From assembly GCA_003049485.1 (NCBI GenBank), contig PYST01000080.1:1-64000 (forward strand): DNA of 64,000 bases. The letters run 5' to 3'. Positions 34,496 through 47,145 of this stretch are shown one piece after another (position 1 is the stretch's first letter; each line of letters begins with the position of its first letter). A model generated the notes under the pieces. That model saw only the letters and a program-made list of their open reading frames with translations, made no database searches and had not been told where the DNA came from. Source of the DNA: Ophioceras dolichostomum. Taxonomy: Eukaryota > Ascomycota > Sordariomycetes > Magnaporthales > Ophioceraceae. The translations under genes and the position numbers were made by a program.

Positions 34496-36889
34496 TCACC
34501 CTTCAGCATCGTGGAACTCGTCCACCGACGAGGAGCCTGTGTTCGCCCTCAGCATCGGTGGCTTCGACGGCGACTTCGGCAGCTCGTTTTTCAGGTCCGA
34601 ATGGAAGTCCACCAGCGGGCCCGCCGGAGCAGGGTGGCCGGTCGATTCGAGGAGCTGTTGGATCTCGTCGCCAGCCCCAGCGGCGGGTTTGGCTGTCGTC
34701 ATGTCCTTGGGCAGCGGCGACGTTTCGGCCTTCTTCACGAGCTCTGGTTGGAGTGGCGTCGGCGAGAGAACGGCGTGCCCTGAGAGATCGTCATCGTGCT
34801 GGCCAAAGTCTATCAGGTCCTCCTGAGCCGCGGCCGGTTGAGCAGGGGCGGCAGGAGGAAGAGCGTGTCCCGCTTTGCCGATGTGCACTCTCGGCTCATC
34901 GGACAGTGAGTTTCTTGGTGGGATGGCGTGCTTTTCGCTCGGCTTCTGCCCCTTGACGATCGGGAATATGGCCATTATTTGCTCCGCCTGCTTTGCTGGC
35001 GTCTCCCCGTCTCTGTACACGAAGTCACATAGGTTAGCACTCGCTGGCGCAAGGTGGGCGGCTCAGGGGTGGCCTAGCTAGCCAGGCTGATTTCTCTCAC
35101 ATCTGGGCATTGATGATCCACTCAAGGTCCTCCTCGCCCTCATCGATTCCCCCATGGCCTCCCCTAACCCGACGGAATAATCGGGGGTGCCACTCGACGC
35201 CTTCATGGGCCCTCTTCGCAGCCTCCTCGCGCTGCATGTCCTCGATCTTGGTCTTCTCGTCGGTTGCTAGCTCGTGGTTGGAGTCCTTGACAGCCTGGGC
35301 CGTCCTCTCCCACAGCCTCTGCGACTCACGTTCCTCTTGGTCCCGGATCGGCCTCACCAACGGCGGTGATGGCCTTGATCGCAACGCGTTGAAGAACATG
35401 TCCCTGTGGCCAGTCTTGACTTGCTGTCAGCGAAACATCAAGTACCTAAACGCGAACCTTTGCATAGGAGCGTTCGTCCTGTAGGTTGATTGGCCCTTGC
35501 CCTTACCTTGACATCCCTGAGGAACATCTCCTCATTCCAGAGCCCAGAGAGCTCATAGAGAACCTCCCCTGTGTGGTCATCCTTGATCGTTCCGCCGATG
35601 GCGTTGTAGCAGCCTGATACCCACCCCTTTGTCTTGAATTCGACGTCCGCGGACAGACCTAGTTCAGGACACCGCACGAAGCTGTGATCTCCCAGCTCGT
35701 ACTTCATCTTCCCAAATAGGATTCCTCTCGCGTACATGTTGGGTTGTGTCAGAATGCTGCCAGACAATGAGGGGACATTAGCGAGCTGTACAAGGCGGTC
35801 TCCCAGTTTCACTGCCCCCCTCCCCACGACGTGGACAATGCATAACGTACTATCGTTCTCCTCTTGACCGGTTCTTGCCCCTGTTGAGAATGCTCAAAAT
35901 CGCAGTCCCCTCCATAATGCTCGCGGCCGAGTTGCCCAGGAACCTGCTCCTCGGCTTCAGCGTGCCGTCGACCCTGATGTGATGCTCGGGGGCCATGTAG
36001 AAGTAGCTCGACTTGGGCGGATGGTGCGACGTCTGCTCAGAGACGTAGAAAGCGCGCGTGCTGTCGGGGAAGTCCCAGTAGCAAGTAAATATCTCCCCCA
36101 GGATTGGGTTGAGCGGCTTCTTGACTCCCCTATTCCACGTTGTTAGCCAGCTACGTCACGTCAGGGGGGAGATACATGGCGAAGCGGGTCGAACTTACGG
36201 AGGTCTGATGTGCCAGCCACTTAAATAGAACTTAACAACCGACAAGAATCGCTCCAGCGGATCGTCAATGTGGGGAATTGGCAGCAGCATCTCGGGGTGG
36301 CACATGAAGCTGGTGCAGGTTATTGTTAGCGGGGTTGACCAGAGAGCGGCAAAGCAAGGGGATTGATTGTGCGCAGGGCGCGCGACATGGGTTTGTCGAC
36401 TTACTTGGTAATGCGTTCTAGCATGCTCCTAGGCTCGAGGATGAAGGTCGGTAGGACAACTCGACTGAGGTCCGCCCCTGGCCGCAGCTGCTGGATGATG
36501 TGCATGAGGACTGGTGCCAAGCCAGACGATGATTAGACCCGGGCTGGACAGGGGACAAGAAGCTGGAGAATATGGGGCGTGGAGATCCCGTACCATTTCC
36601 TTGGTCCGGTTCGACGACAAGCGTGTCGTCCTGGATGGCCTCGGCTTTCGTGTCTGTACCTTCATCGCCGGAGGAGTGGCGCGAGTGTTGGGATTTCGTT
36701 GAGCCTGACGATAGTTAGTTGCTGTGTTGAGAGCTACCGATACTCGGGTCTCCCGGAGCTCGACCGGAGCTTGTCCAGGACAAGGACAACAGGTGTATAT
36801 CGCTTACTGGCAGTCGAGTTGGTGCGGCGACGGCCATGGCCATGGTTGCCGTGGCCATGGCCGTGGACGAGGCTCGGAAGTCCCATCAT
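34496..36889 (-). CDS. Oxysterol-binding protein of the Osh6/Osh7 type
   Basis: Cytosolic lipid exchanger. The closest yeast relatives, Osh6/7, swap phosphatidylserine for PI4P between ER and plasma membrane. Eight exons: 36889-36808, 36704-36594, 36510-36405, 36309-36199, 36129-35851, 35756-35507, 35414-35101, 35012-34496; 589 residues. No PH domain or ankyrin repeats. A His/Gly-rich start (HGHGHGNHGHGRRR) precedes the ORD. The family signature EQTSHHPP is at about 167-174, followed by SSYFYMAPEHHIRVDGTLKP and NMYARGILFGKMKYELGD. The acidic EEGEEDLEW-type end (read here as DEGEEDLEW) is also seen. The C-terminal extension of about 130 residues (IFPIVKGQKPSEK, then Pro/Ala-rich sequence) is longer than in yeast. 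The start was taken at the first of two adjacent ATGs. Tricalbin nearby also works at membrane contact sites, but a functional link is only suggestive. Confidence 0.92.
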
Positions 36890-39800
36890 CGTCGTTGTCA
36901 CCAGGCGGCCGGTGCCGGAGAGTTTGGGGCGCGAACGGAGCTGCGGGGAATATTGAAAGATTTGAGGGGAGGGGAAATCACAGATCACAGGCTTTCGCGC
37001 CCTTCCTAGAAAGAGAAGAAGGAGCAAGAGCACCAATGATAGAAGTAAAACAGCCGACAGGATTGTGCTGGACAGTCGACGGCTGCCAAAATGACTCTAT
37101 TCGCGCGGGAGAGTCTAGACAGTTCGAAGAGGCATGCGCGAATCTCGTCAAGCAACCTGGTTGTCAAGAATGACGGGAGCTTGCTGGTGGGGCAGACGAG
37201 CAATGACGTTGGTGGACAGGTGCGATGAACTACTCAGGCAGTGAACGGAGGGGTCCTTCCATCTAGGCTGTCTCGCTGTTACATACTTGGGTTGGGGTAG
37301 GGGGTCGGGGTCGGGCTTCTCCAGGCCTTGGGCGTTGGAATCTTCTGGGCCAATAGGCATCAGCATCAGCGGACGCCGGAAGTCACCCGCAGGCTGCCAA
37401 ACACGGCAACAATCGACCGACAAAAGAAGGCCGCATGTTATGTTGAGGCAACTATACGTTATCGCCACGATGAGAAGGCCGGGGTCGGCTCTTCTGGAAG
37501 CCCGAACACCCATGCGATGGAACTGCTCCCCTTGAGTTGATTCCCATGCCAAGAAGTAGGTAGGTACCTAGGCATAAACCCTCCTACCATTTCACCTGTT
37601 CACCTAGGTAGGTATTCACTTGACTGTCCATTCAACTCCTGTCGTCTTGCTCCTTGTTCGTTGTTCGTCTCAAGCTCAACAGCTGTTATTGATAAGAGTG
37701 CCTAGGGAATGAGGGTGTAAATGCCGGGACTGGTTACTATGCGATTTGGAGCTTCCTGTGGCCAAGTTGGCATGGAGGGGCAGATGCGATGACCTCATAA
37801 CCCAACCACATCAATGTCCGGCTGGCTGGCTACTAGGCACCTAGGTAGGCACCTGAGATTGAGGCCTGTTATGTTGGGCTCCGGATTCGATCGGATTTGT
37901 CGGTCAGTAGTTCACCGAGGCAGGCAGCTATGAGCAGAACAAGCCTGTCAGATAAGTAGAACGCCTCTCAATCCTCTTTGACGAGTAGCTCTTGCAAGCA
38001 AGCCTTGTCACCCCCTTAACCCCTTTCGAACCTGCAATGGATTGTGACTGGCTGGGAGGTCGCGTGACTTTCCATGCTGTGAGACAACAGTTCCTCGCTC
38101 ATTAAGTTGGACTGAGCTGCATCCGTATGTACGGGTGAACAAGCGTCGATCAGCGTGTGAGCAGAGCCGCTGAAACATAGGGGCGAGCTAAAACTGGCCA
38201 TCCTGAGTCCTACGCAAGCGGGCACCTACGGCCCTGCGTGTCGTTCCGGCGGGCTGCTTAACGCCATGCATCTAGGAAGCATATAGAAGAAGTACGTGTT
38301 ATGCAGGCCTCGTGGAATGTCGGCCATGTGGCCTGCACGCATTGTATATGTGAAGGGAGGCGTCTTTGGGTCCCTCAGGTAGAGCGAGATAGAGAGGGAC
38401 GCAAGTCCGGGGGCTGATGATGATGGTGGAGGAAGAGTCAAGATGGAAAGGATGGGCGAATCGACAGCCCCCACGTTACTCCAAACGCTCCAGTGGAACC
38501 GGCCCCAGAATTCAACGCCTAATAAGCTGGCGATGGACGACCAATGGGTGCTAAGAGATCCCAGATTGCCAGTCGGGCAAGGACTCCAGCGCCCCCATCA
38601 ACCATTCAATGTCAAGACGACTTCGGGCTCAGCGCTGATTTGGGGCGGCGAGCGGGTACAGGAGGAGCAAGGAGCAGGGAGTGAGGATGCGATGCCGGTG
38701 GACCTACGCTGCTTCGTCTCACTCACTTGCAGAGCCCTGTTTTTGCTGCTCGTATCAACCGCAACGAGCAAGGAGAAAGTCTGATATTCCAATATTTACG
38801 GAATAGGTCGTGCGTGAGGATTTCAGGGGTGAGAGAAGTGGTCAGGAGTGGTAGGTGCGGAATGGCGAGGAGTGATGAGGGGTGTGTTGCCGCCCTCATC
38901 AGCGATGTTGAGAAGTTAAGTCGATAATTGACCCTGAAGATAAAGATGATACGAAGATACAACGAAAAGCCAACACCGCACCGCTCTTTTTGGACGACAA
39001 GAATCGACGGGGAGAGCTGAAAGCCAGGTGCCGAATGTTGAAGGCCAGACCATGATGCGTGATGATGCGCGAGACTCCATGCAGTATCTTCCGTATCGAG
39101 ATGACGATGACGGCCCGCATTCGACGTTGGACCAACAGCATTCGCCATTCGCCCCCAAGTCCGTGGAGAGCCATCTTCTTGTCTTTTCATATTACATACG
39201 GAGTACGCATGTCTGCTTGACCGAAAATAGCAGACTGAACTGGAAGTTGTGTCAGGACCGGGCTGTGGTGCCGGCAGGTGGTACAACGTAGTAGTAGTTG
39301 ATCAATCCAAGGTTGTATGCTGCCTTCTGCAGTAGACCACACCCACCCACCTTGCACTGTACCCCAGCACAACCGCACAGCACGCACAACACCGGCCGAT
39401 ACGGGAGATTTCATGCTCTCCTCAATCAACCTGAACATCCACCAAGGACGACCAGACGCCAACACCACCTTCCCCTCTCGCCTGCAGCCATTGCAGCGAG
39501 CTGGCTTGACGACCTTTCGCTAAATTAAGCGCCAGCCTGAGTCTATCTGTGTTCTGGCGTGCCGACCTGCATTGGGTAATTGGAGTCACCCACGGTTCAT
39601 TTTGTGTGCTGCACTCGGAGTGAGTGAACATTACTTCAACCTCACCGTGCTCCCTCAAATTCCTGGTGGTGCCGAACTTCAGCTTCTTTCTGCCCTGCCC
39701 GCTTGGCCGATAGTGCAGATTTAACCCCCTGCTTCATCCCGGTGGCACAGAGGCCCAGGTCTGATCTGACGACCAGCCGTAGCCAAGCAGCCTGCCAGCC

Positions 39801-40299
39801 AGCCAGCCCACCTACCTGTTTGCCCTGCCGCCTCCGCCTGTGAACGCCATCAAGAGGGGCAATCGGTCACATGTGTGTGGGCGGCGCCATTGCCATTGAC
39901 CCTCTCCTCCTTGACAGATCTTCCTCGAAACGGAACGCAACCCCCTTTTTGTTATAAATCACAATAAAAAACCGTCCACACGAGGGGCCAATCCTGGCTA
40001 GGTACTCGAGGGGAGGAGCCGCCTACGCGCTGCCGATTTACTGCTGGCTCTAAGGCATGTCACCACCACACTCCAAAGCTTCCTTCATCATCCCGTCTTC
40101 ATCGCCCAAGGCACGCGCCATCTCCAAATGCTGGGTGACAAAGGCAGGACAGCAACCCACTTGCATCTATACACCGGCCGCGATGTCGGCGAGGCAAGCA
40201 GACATGCATGGGAGCTAACTGCAAGCCACTTTAACAGTCCAGACACCTCCTCGGAATCCCACATGAGCCTCAGGGCGTCCGACCTGCCAGCGTTCCAGG
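36890..40299. other. Long divergent intergenic region
   Basis: 3.4 kb between the oxysterol-binding protein gene (minus) and the unrecognised 1107-residue gene (plus). No gene recognised. CCTAGGTAGG-type motifs lie at 37556-37572, 37602-37613 and about 37840. A 60-codon upstream open frame (40128-40310) overlaps the start of the next gene and could dampen its translation. Confidence 0.55.
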
Positions 40300-43200
40300 A
40301 TGGACAATGAGCCTCCTATCTCCTCGAAGCGGGGCCGCTTAATGGGGAAGCTCTTCGGCGGTGGTCGAGAGCGGAAACCACCTAACCAAGACGACGCCGA
40401 CCAGCTTAATGATTTTCTTCACGGCCCCTCGGACAGGCTAGAGGTCGCCCACGCCGGGCCGCCAGTCCTGGCCAAGCTCGACACCCTCAGCGTGACTCGC
40501 TATCCCAACGCCCACAATGTCAACGCCAATGACAGGAGCCAGTCACAGCAGAGCCTACCTTTGCGCACACACAGCCCACGAATGCCAGGAGGAGGGGGAG
40601 GAGGAGGTGGAGGAGGCAGAAGTAAGAAGAAAGGCTTGATGGTGCGCTTCGTCGACACATTGCCTGAGATCATCGGCGAAGGCGGCGACGAGTGCGCTAT
40701 ACCGACCGCGGAAATCAGGAAGAGAAGGCCTGCCCCACCACCCCCGCCACAACCGATGCGATCCCCCCGCCGTCCGCCAGACGTCCCAGACAAACAACAC
40801 GGAGGACCTCCCCAGCGGACGCCACAGCCTGGTGATGACTTCTTCCCGACCCCTCTACGTCGCGTCCAGACTGGCTATTCGTCTATCTCGGAGCCCGATC
40901 AGGAGCCGCAGCCGCAGCCACCCCCTGTCCCCGTCAAGGCCGTGCCTGCTGGGAATGATGCCTCGGCGCTCTTTGACTCGCCCGTTATATCGAGGGACGA
41001 GAAGCGCAAGTCGTTTATAGAGACGCAGCAAGCCCAGATGCGGGAGGCCGAAGGGCTGGCGTTCGCCCGTGCGGTACGGTCGTCGAGCGCGACGCAGCAC
41101 AACTGGGAGGACAATAAGGAGACTTTGCCGTGGCACGATTCTCCTGAATCGAAACACTCGCGACAGATGGGGCCGACGGCAACCGATGGTCACGAGTCCT
41201 CGCCAGACCTACGACAGAGGCAGTTCAGGGTCGATCAGAGCCCGGCGTCAACCTACTCGATCACGTCCAGCGCGGACCAGAGACAGCTCAATCAGCAGCG
41301 ACCAGACTATCGGAACGGCTCGCCCACTTCACCTGTGAAGCAGTCGTCAGGCCTCCGCGATGTTATGGGCTCGCCCAGCGACGATGCATTGAAGGAGTTC
41401 GGGCTCCGCAGCCGGCACCTGTTCGAGCTTTTCCGCCTCCACTCTGAAGCCGTTAGGCCCTTGTCGAACAGCTCCGCGGAGGGTCTCGCCAGAGCTGCGC
41501 TGTGGTGGTTTCTGAAGGGCAGGATGTCCCTCGAGGCGGCGATTAGGGACCGGCCTACTTCGCCGGCGTCACAGAGAGCAAACGACATGCTCAGGCAGCA
41601 GGCCAACGCGGATCTTGCCAAAGGCTACTGGATAGTAGAGGAGATCCTCCCCGAGCTATCCACGACCCGGCTCGGCCCCGCGAATCCAGAGGTCGAGGGT
41701 GTGCGGAGGAATCTACTCTTAAACCTGAAGAAGCTGTCAGATTCCATGAAGCGCAACGGCTTCCTCCCACCCGAAGACGCCATCTTATCACAGACTCTTC
41801 AACTATCTATCTGGGTCGAGTACCCGGCCGTCAGCCAGGACATCCTAGCATTGCTCTGGGGTTCTTGGGGGTCTTCGGCGCTTTCGGCACAGCAGAAGCC
41901 GGTTGCGCCAATGGAAATCCTGGAGTCCCTACCCCTAGGCGACACCTTCGAGCACTTTAGCTATGGCAGAGTCCAAGCCGACGTGTTCCTGATGGAGCAG
42001 GGCCTTGAGAGCCAGCAGCTGTACTTCCCAAGCCTTTTGTCCATGGTGCGACTGCAGTCCAAGTCAAACCTCATGTTCATCGTTGCCAGCCAGGATGGCT
42101 CGGTGCAGCTCAGAGTCCAGCACAACAAGGGCTCAGGCCCCACGTGGGAGGACCTTCGATGGCAAAACGCGGCGTGCGCGCTGGAGCTGAGGCTTCCCAG
42201 GGGATTCCTTCTGCGCATCAAGCTGACGCCGACGGACTACAAGATGCTGTGGAACATGTACGACTTTGGCGAGAAGGTGCAGGCGACACTCTTCCCGCGC
42301 AAGGACGAGCAGGTCGTGTTCCAGACGACGCTCAAGGCGTTCCAGTACTTCGACTCGGACCCGCAGTCGCGGCAGTTCCCGAAAGAGCCAGTCCCGGCCT
42401 GCGAGGTCGCTATGTTTGAGCGGTTGGTTCGCGAGAAAGCCGCAACAGGGCCTCGTATGCACCACCGGGGCTTCCGTGTGGCCGTCGTGACCGGAACGAG
42501 GACGAGGACGCTGAGCGGCGTGAATCACGCCTTCACGCCGCAGGCTCCCGTGCAGTTCGGGTTCTTGCGCGGCGAGTCCGAGACCCCCGCCCTGCTGTTG
42601 CGCTTCGACAACGGCCGAAACAAGGGAAGCATGGTGCTGTCGTTCGCCGACGACCGCGAGCGACTGGCCATGCACAACCTGCTTCTGGGTACCAAGGTGC
42701 AGACCGACGAGACTAAGTGCTCCGAAGTGCCCCTGGTCGGCTTCACGGTGTCGAAACGACTCGGCGATACGGACGGGATAACGTGCCTGATGAAACTGCC
42801 GTGGCAGCGCTCGACCGTCGTCAATATAGAGGACTGCGGCGACTCCCCCATCCCGACCGTGCTGGCCGAGAGGCTCAGGGTGATACAGGACTTCAAGGTC
42901 GGCACCCTGACGGACAGAGTCAACGTCGCGCCGGGCGAACTAAAGATCCGGCCGGACGTCAAGGACTTCAAACAACTGAGAGTGCTGCGCCCGCCGCAGC
43001 AGGACATGACCTTGGCCGTCTCGGAGGCCCAGATCCCCCGTGACCTGACCCAGGAGCTGATGGAGGCGATCAAGGTTATCCAGGGATTCCCCACGATCCG
43101 GACGTACCACTTCGCCAGCGTGCGGGACCTGCACGACTTCCAGGAGGCCATCACGGGCTTCAAGGTGCTCTTCGACGGCGTGGCTTCCGCCTTCGCCATC

Positions 43201-43714
43201 TCGCGCCGGCGCATGGTCGTGCCCATCCACAAGAAGTGGGAGGCGGGCGCGACGCGCATCCAGGTCGTGCAGCAGCAGGGGGTCACGCAGCTGCTCGCCT
43301 TCTTCGACGACTTCCACCACGGCCACTGCATGGGCTTCGTGCTGAAGGGGACCGACGTCTTTGAGGCCATCAGCCGCGGCGGGAAGGCGGGCATCAAAAT
43401 CGACGATGCCAAGTTCCCGCTGCCGCGCGTGGCGCCGGAAGGGGCCGGGGCGGATGTGTCTAACGACCTGGCGTTCGTGTGTCTGGACCTGCCTGATTTG
43501 CCTGGCGAGCACGATGATATCTCCATCTTGTTCGAGTCTGAAAACGGTAAGGAATTCTCTTCTCAAGTTCTGTTCTCTCACTCTAAATGGGTAGGTATCT
43601 CACTGGATATAAACACACTAACATTTCCTCTCTCAAGACCGAGATCAGCTTATCACCAGCCTACCGGCACCTGTGAGAAACTCGCGACTAGCGCAGAAGT
43701 TCCTAAAATCATGA
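40300..43714 (+). CDS. Unrecognised large protein with proline-rich N-terminus
   Basis: I do not recognise this family. The long exon 40300-43546 joins 43638-43714 through a short intron (donor GTAAGG, acceptor CTCAAG); 1107 residues ending in LAQKFLKS. Without splicing the frame runs on to 43812, but the spliced tail looks more protein-like. Residues 1-330 are disordered: a ten-glycine run followed by a basic RSKKKG patch, PPPPPQP and repeated Ser/Pro motifs. Residues 360-480 are helical and Leu-rich (LRSRHLFELFRLHSEAV, ALWWFLKGRMSLEAAIRD). The rest is a long beta-rich stretch with repeated units of about 100 residues (FRVAVVTGTRTRTLSG..., FHHGHCMGFVLKGTDVF...) that might be PH-like modules. 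There is no signal peptide or membrane helix. Good codon structure over more than 3 kb makes the gene certain; its function is unknown. Confidence 0.85.
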
Positions 43715-44701
43715 GAATATCATTCAGAGAGACGTGGAAAGTCCGAAGAGATCTCTTAGGACAACTAGCAGAGCACCGAGGAAGGAGCGAAAGTCCCAGC
43801 AGCGAGATTTAAAAAGGGGTACAGGGATGTGTTACCCCTAGCAAAAGTGCAAAGCAATAAGGAAGGCGACACGCACGCGACGCATGGCCTGTCTGTCTGT
43901 CCATCTTGTTTATATGGGTGCGAATGTATAGCGTAGATACCCCTCCCATAACTACAAACGAACCACTCTGCTAGAAGGCAGAATCTAGCCAGTCATCGTG
44001 GGTCTGATCTAGAAAGCTATGATGATCAAAAAGATATAACGTTACGCAAGGATGAAGTGCAAGATGAAGGAAGCGGAAGGTGGAGGACGCGGGAACAGCC
44101 GCAAGTACGGCACACTTACCTTTTTTTTTTCAGATGACAAGGAACATGTGGGATGAACATTTTCGGCACATTCGGGTTACACAAACAAGGCAGGCGCGTG
44201 GCAAGGCTGCTCAGGCACAGGACACTGTCCAGGGGCAGAGGTGCATGCATTTATGAAGCGTGAAGTCATAAAAACAGACAGCAAGGCCCAATTTTACGCG
44301 GATTCATATATGGTACCTACCTAGGTACCTAGTCCCTTTGAGATCAGGGTGGTTTTTGGTCTTCTTGGAAAGTTTCGGAACTCAGGTGCCATGGGAACAA
44401 AATAAGGGGGTATGTGTTTTGATGACGTTAATTTCCAGGAACAAAGACGCCGGCGGGCCTAAAGCAACACACGTACGTACGTAGGTACCTACCTACCTGC
44501 CTGCTTCTATAATGACGACAGGCCAGTATATCATCCACCAAATTACGGCCGGCCAGCCAGCCAGCCAGCCAGCCAACCATCCATCCATCAATCCAGCCAA
44601 CCTCCTACATCAGAGAAATCTCAACCTACACCCACCCTCATCCCTCCTCCTCCCCTCCTCCCCTCCTCCTCTACCCTCACCATCATCCTCTACCTTCACC
44701 G
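43715..44701. other. Convergent intergenic region with simple repeats
   Basis: 3' flanks of the 1107-residue gene (plus) and the GRF gene (minus). Contains a palindromic GGTACCTACCTAGGTACCT motif at 44312-44330, a second cluster at 44470-44495, and CCAG/CCAT and TCC-rich microsatellites at about 44550-44700. No gene recognised. Confidence 0.6.
44312..44330. repeat. Dispersed TACCTAGGTA-type motif
   Basis: GGTACCTACCTAGGTACCT, one of the best copies of a short partly palindromic motif family that recurs in intergenic DNA and introns of this window (for example 11811-11832, 37556-37572, 54501-54526, 61981-62045). Confidence 0.7.
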
Positions 44702-46223
44702 TCATCCTCTACCCTCACCATCATCATCCTCCCCCTCATCAACCCACCTCAACCCCTCCCTCAACACCCTAATCCTCTCCCTATCCACCCTCCTCGCATT
44801 CTCCAAAAACGCAACCCTCTCCTGCAGCGCCGCAACGCGCGCGTCCCTCGCGGCCACCACCTCGCGCGCCATGTCGCGGCCGCGCCGCACGCCCTCGGCG
44901 CGCAGGGCCCAGGTGTTGAGGCGGTCGCGCAGGGTCGCGCGCAGATCGGTGGATAAGTACAGGTGCGGTTTGGACTGGTTGTTGTTGTTGTGCGAGTCGA
45001 GGAGGGCGAGGATCTCGCGGGTTATGTCGTAGTCTTCTTCGCTGGCACTGGAAGAAGAGAGGGGAAGGGTTGATGTGAAGGGGAAGGGTGACGAAGAAGA
45101 GGGGAGAGGGAGAGGGTCGTGGACGCTGCGCGGGGTGGGTGTTGAGGTTGGCGAGGCGATTCCGCCGGAGGGGGTGGATAGGCGGACGCGCTTGGCTGGG
45201 ACTGTGGGTGTGCTAGCGGTGATGGGTAGGGGTGCGGCGATGGTGTCTCGGCCTCGCGAGGAGTGGTGGCTCTGGGGGGTGGGCAGGTTGCCTGGGCCTT
45301 GGATCTGGTACCGTTGTTTGGCGGGCGTGGTTGGTGTGGGATCCGCGGCCCTCTGCGTGGACATCGGGGCTGCGCGACTGGCGCGGCTGGCCGAGTCTGT
45401 GAGTGCTACGAGCTGCCGCTCCATGTCGGAGTCGAGGCTTTCATCTTCATCTTCTTCGCCGTCATCCAGGAACCCGGATCGGGTAGCGGCAGGGCCGGAG
45501 TCGGCACGCTTGCGCTTCGGGGGCGACGGGGGCAGCCGTGGAGGTGCGCGGAAGCGGGCTAGATCGAGCCTGCGGCGCTCCATGGCCTCATCGGCCTCGA
45601 TCTGCGCGTCGGTCGACATGGACATGATATCGTCATCATCGCCATCCGCAAAACCTCTTCGGTTGCTGTCGGGGTCCAGAGGTATGCCGCGGAAGATGCG
45701 CTGGGTGTTCGGCGTGTGCGGCTGCGGCTGCGGCTGCGGCCTCTGGGTCGGCGGGGGCGGGGTGGTGAGCGTGGTCTGGCGCGTCCGCGGCGGCGGCGTC
45801 GTGGGCTGCTTGCTATTGCCACGGACTCCTCTAGTGCTGCTGCCGTTCGAGTTCGGGTCCGGGTTCGTGTTCGCGACTACAGTCGCCTCATCCTGGCGAG
45901 CCAGCGCATCCTCTTCCCAGAGGAAAAAGTCGCACCGAACATCCTCGTCTTGCTGGCAGCCGTAGAACTTGCGCCCACGGTTGGGGCCGGCCTTCTTGAC
46001 CGTTCGGACTATCGCAGCAACGCGCAGGTCGCAATCGCCTGGCAATCCACCAAGTTAGGAACACCATAATCGAGGAGTTGTCAAAATCGCGGGACGTTGT
46101 CGGCAACAATGGCGACTTACAGTACCACTTTCGGTTGCTTGGTTCAAAGAGCCCCGCGGTACCCTGTCTCCGCTCGGTACGACTGCTCCCCCCTCTACTG
46201 CTCTTTCGCCGTTTAAACGGCAT
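44702..46223 (-). CDS. GRF zinc-finger protein with C-terminal coiled coil
   Basis: Exons 46223-46121 and 46038-44702 give 479 residues. The first junction splits the finger and restores KWYCDCDLRVAA exactly. The GRF zinc finger covers about residues 25-75. It begins with GLFEPSNRKWYCDC, then GPNRGRKFYGCQ, then CDFFLWEE. In APE2, NEIL3 and topoisomerase III alpha, such fingers bind single-stranded DNA or RNA. No catalytic domain follows. The middle is a long disordered, Pro/Ser/Thr-rich region with acidic patches and a basic KRKRADSG motif that may be a nuclear signal. The last 100 residues, with heptad-like Leu/Val and many Arg/Glu (about DITREILALLDS to the end), look like a coiled coil. 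Likely a nuclear nucleic-acid-binding adaptor; function otherwise unknown. Confidence 0.85.
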
Positions 46224-47145
46224 TTAACAGTCAGGGGATGACGTAGTGGGCAAAGGAAGCTTTCAATGCTTCGTGAAGTCGAGCTTTTTGATGATGTTTA
46301 GTAAGGGAATGACTGACCCATTTGTATACAGAATTTCGAAAGGGGACTCGGAGGATTCAATTTGCTGTGTCGCAGAGATCAGCCCAGTCCCTCCCAGCCA
46401 CCTCCATTGTTGTCCGAAAGCGCTGTCGCAAGGCCGGAATTGATGGGGGCGCTGTGACGTAGCTCGCCGTTGCACTATCGTCGGAACCACCCGACACTTT
46501 TGGTCCCTATAAGAAGTGTCAGATGCATAGCTGAAAAAAATAGAAGCGCGGAAGCAAAGCTTCAACTCTCCATCATGCGGTACTTGACTCTCACAATATT
46601 TTCCTGAAATTCCAGTCGAGATTTCTTATACCTTAGTGCTCCGAGCGGGTCCCCTGAAGCAGCCTAGAGTTGATATACCCAACTGAATTACCCCTGATTT
46701 TTGGATTGAGAGGAACGGCTGGCCCTACCTACCCTTGATCACGGAAATGATCTCACGCTCGCCGCATCCCAGAGAAATCACTCAAAGTGCGTGTTATAGA
46801 TGAGAAGAGGATTAAAGTCTTGCCAGAGACAATTTTCTATGGTAGATAGGTAGGTAGCCTTCAAAGAGTCCGTTCCTTCCAAACGGACAAAAAAAGGGGG
46901 TATACGAAAAGCAGATCGATCCAGGGGGCAACCAAGCCAACGAAACTGACCAGAGACAGAGTTCCACTGGGAACAAGCCCAGGAAAGTGCGGCTCCAACA
47001 TGACGGTGGTAGGTACATGGTAGACAGATATCTCCTCCTAAAATCCTCACAGGAAACCAACAAAATATTTACAGAAAAAAAAATCAATCAAAGTCGAGCA
47101 GTCAATAGCAGGACGTAGAAGAGAAAACAAAGAAAGATAACAAGC
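46224..47145. other. Intergenic region
   Basis: Upstream of the GRF gene (minus) and 3' flank of the ELMO gene (minus). AT-richer than its surroundings, with TAGGTAGG motifs near 46730 and 46845. No gene recognised. Confidence 0.55.

Noticed and set aside
38723..39286. 187-codon minus-strand open frame
   Set aside because: Its upstream start is a TTG; the first ATG gives a shorter peptide of random-looking composition.
43547..43812. Unspliced extension of the 1107-residue protein to 43812
   Set aside because: GTAAGG and CTCAAG sites give a short intron and a more natural C-terminus ending at 43714.
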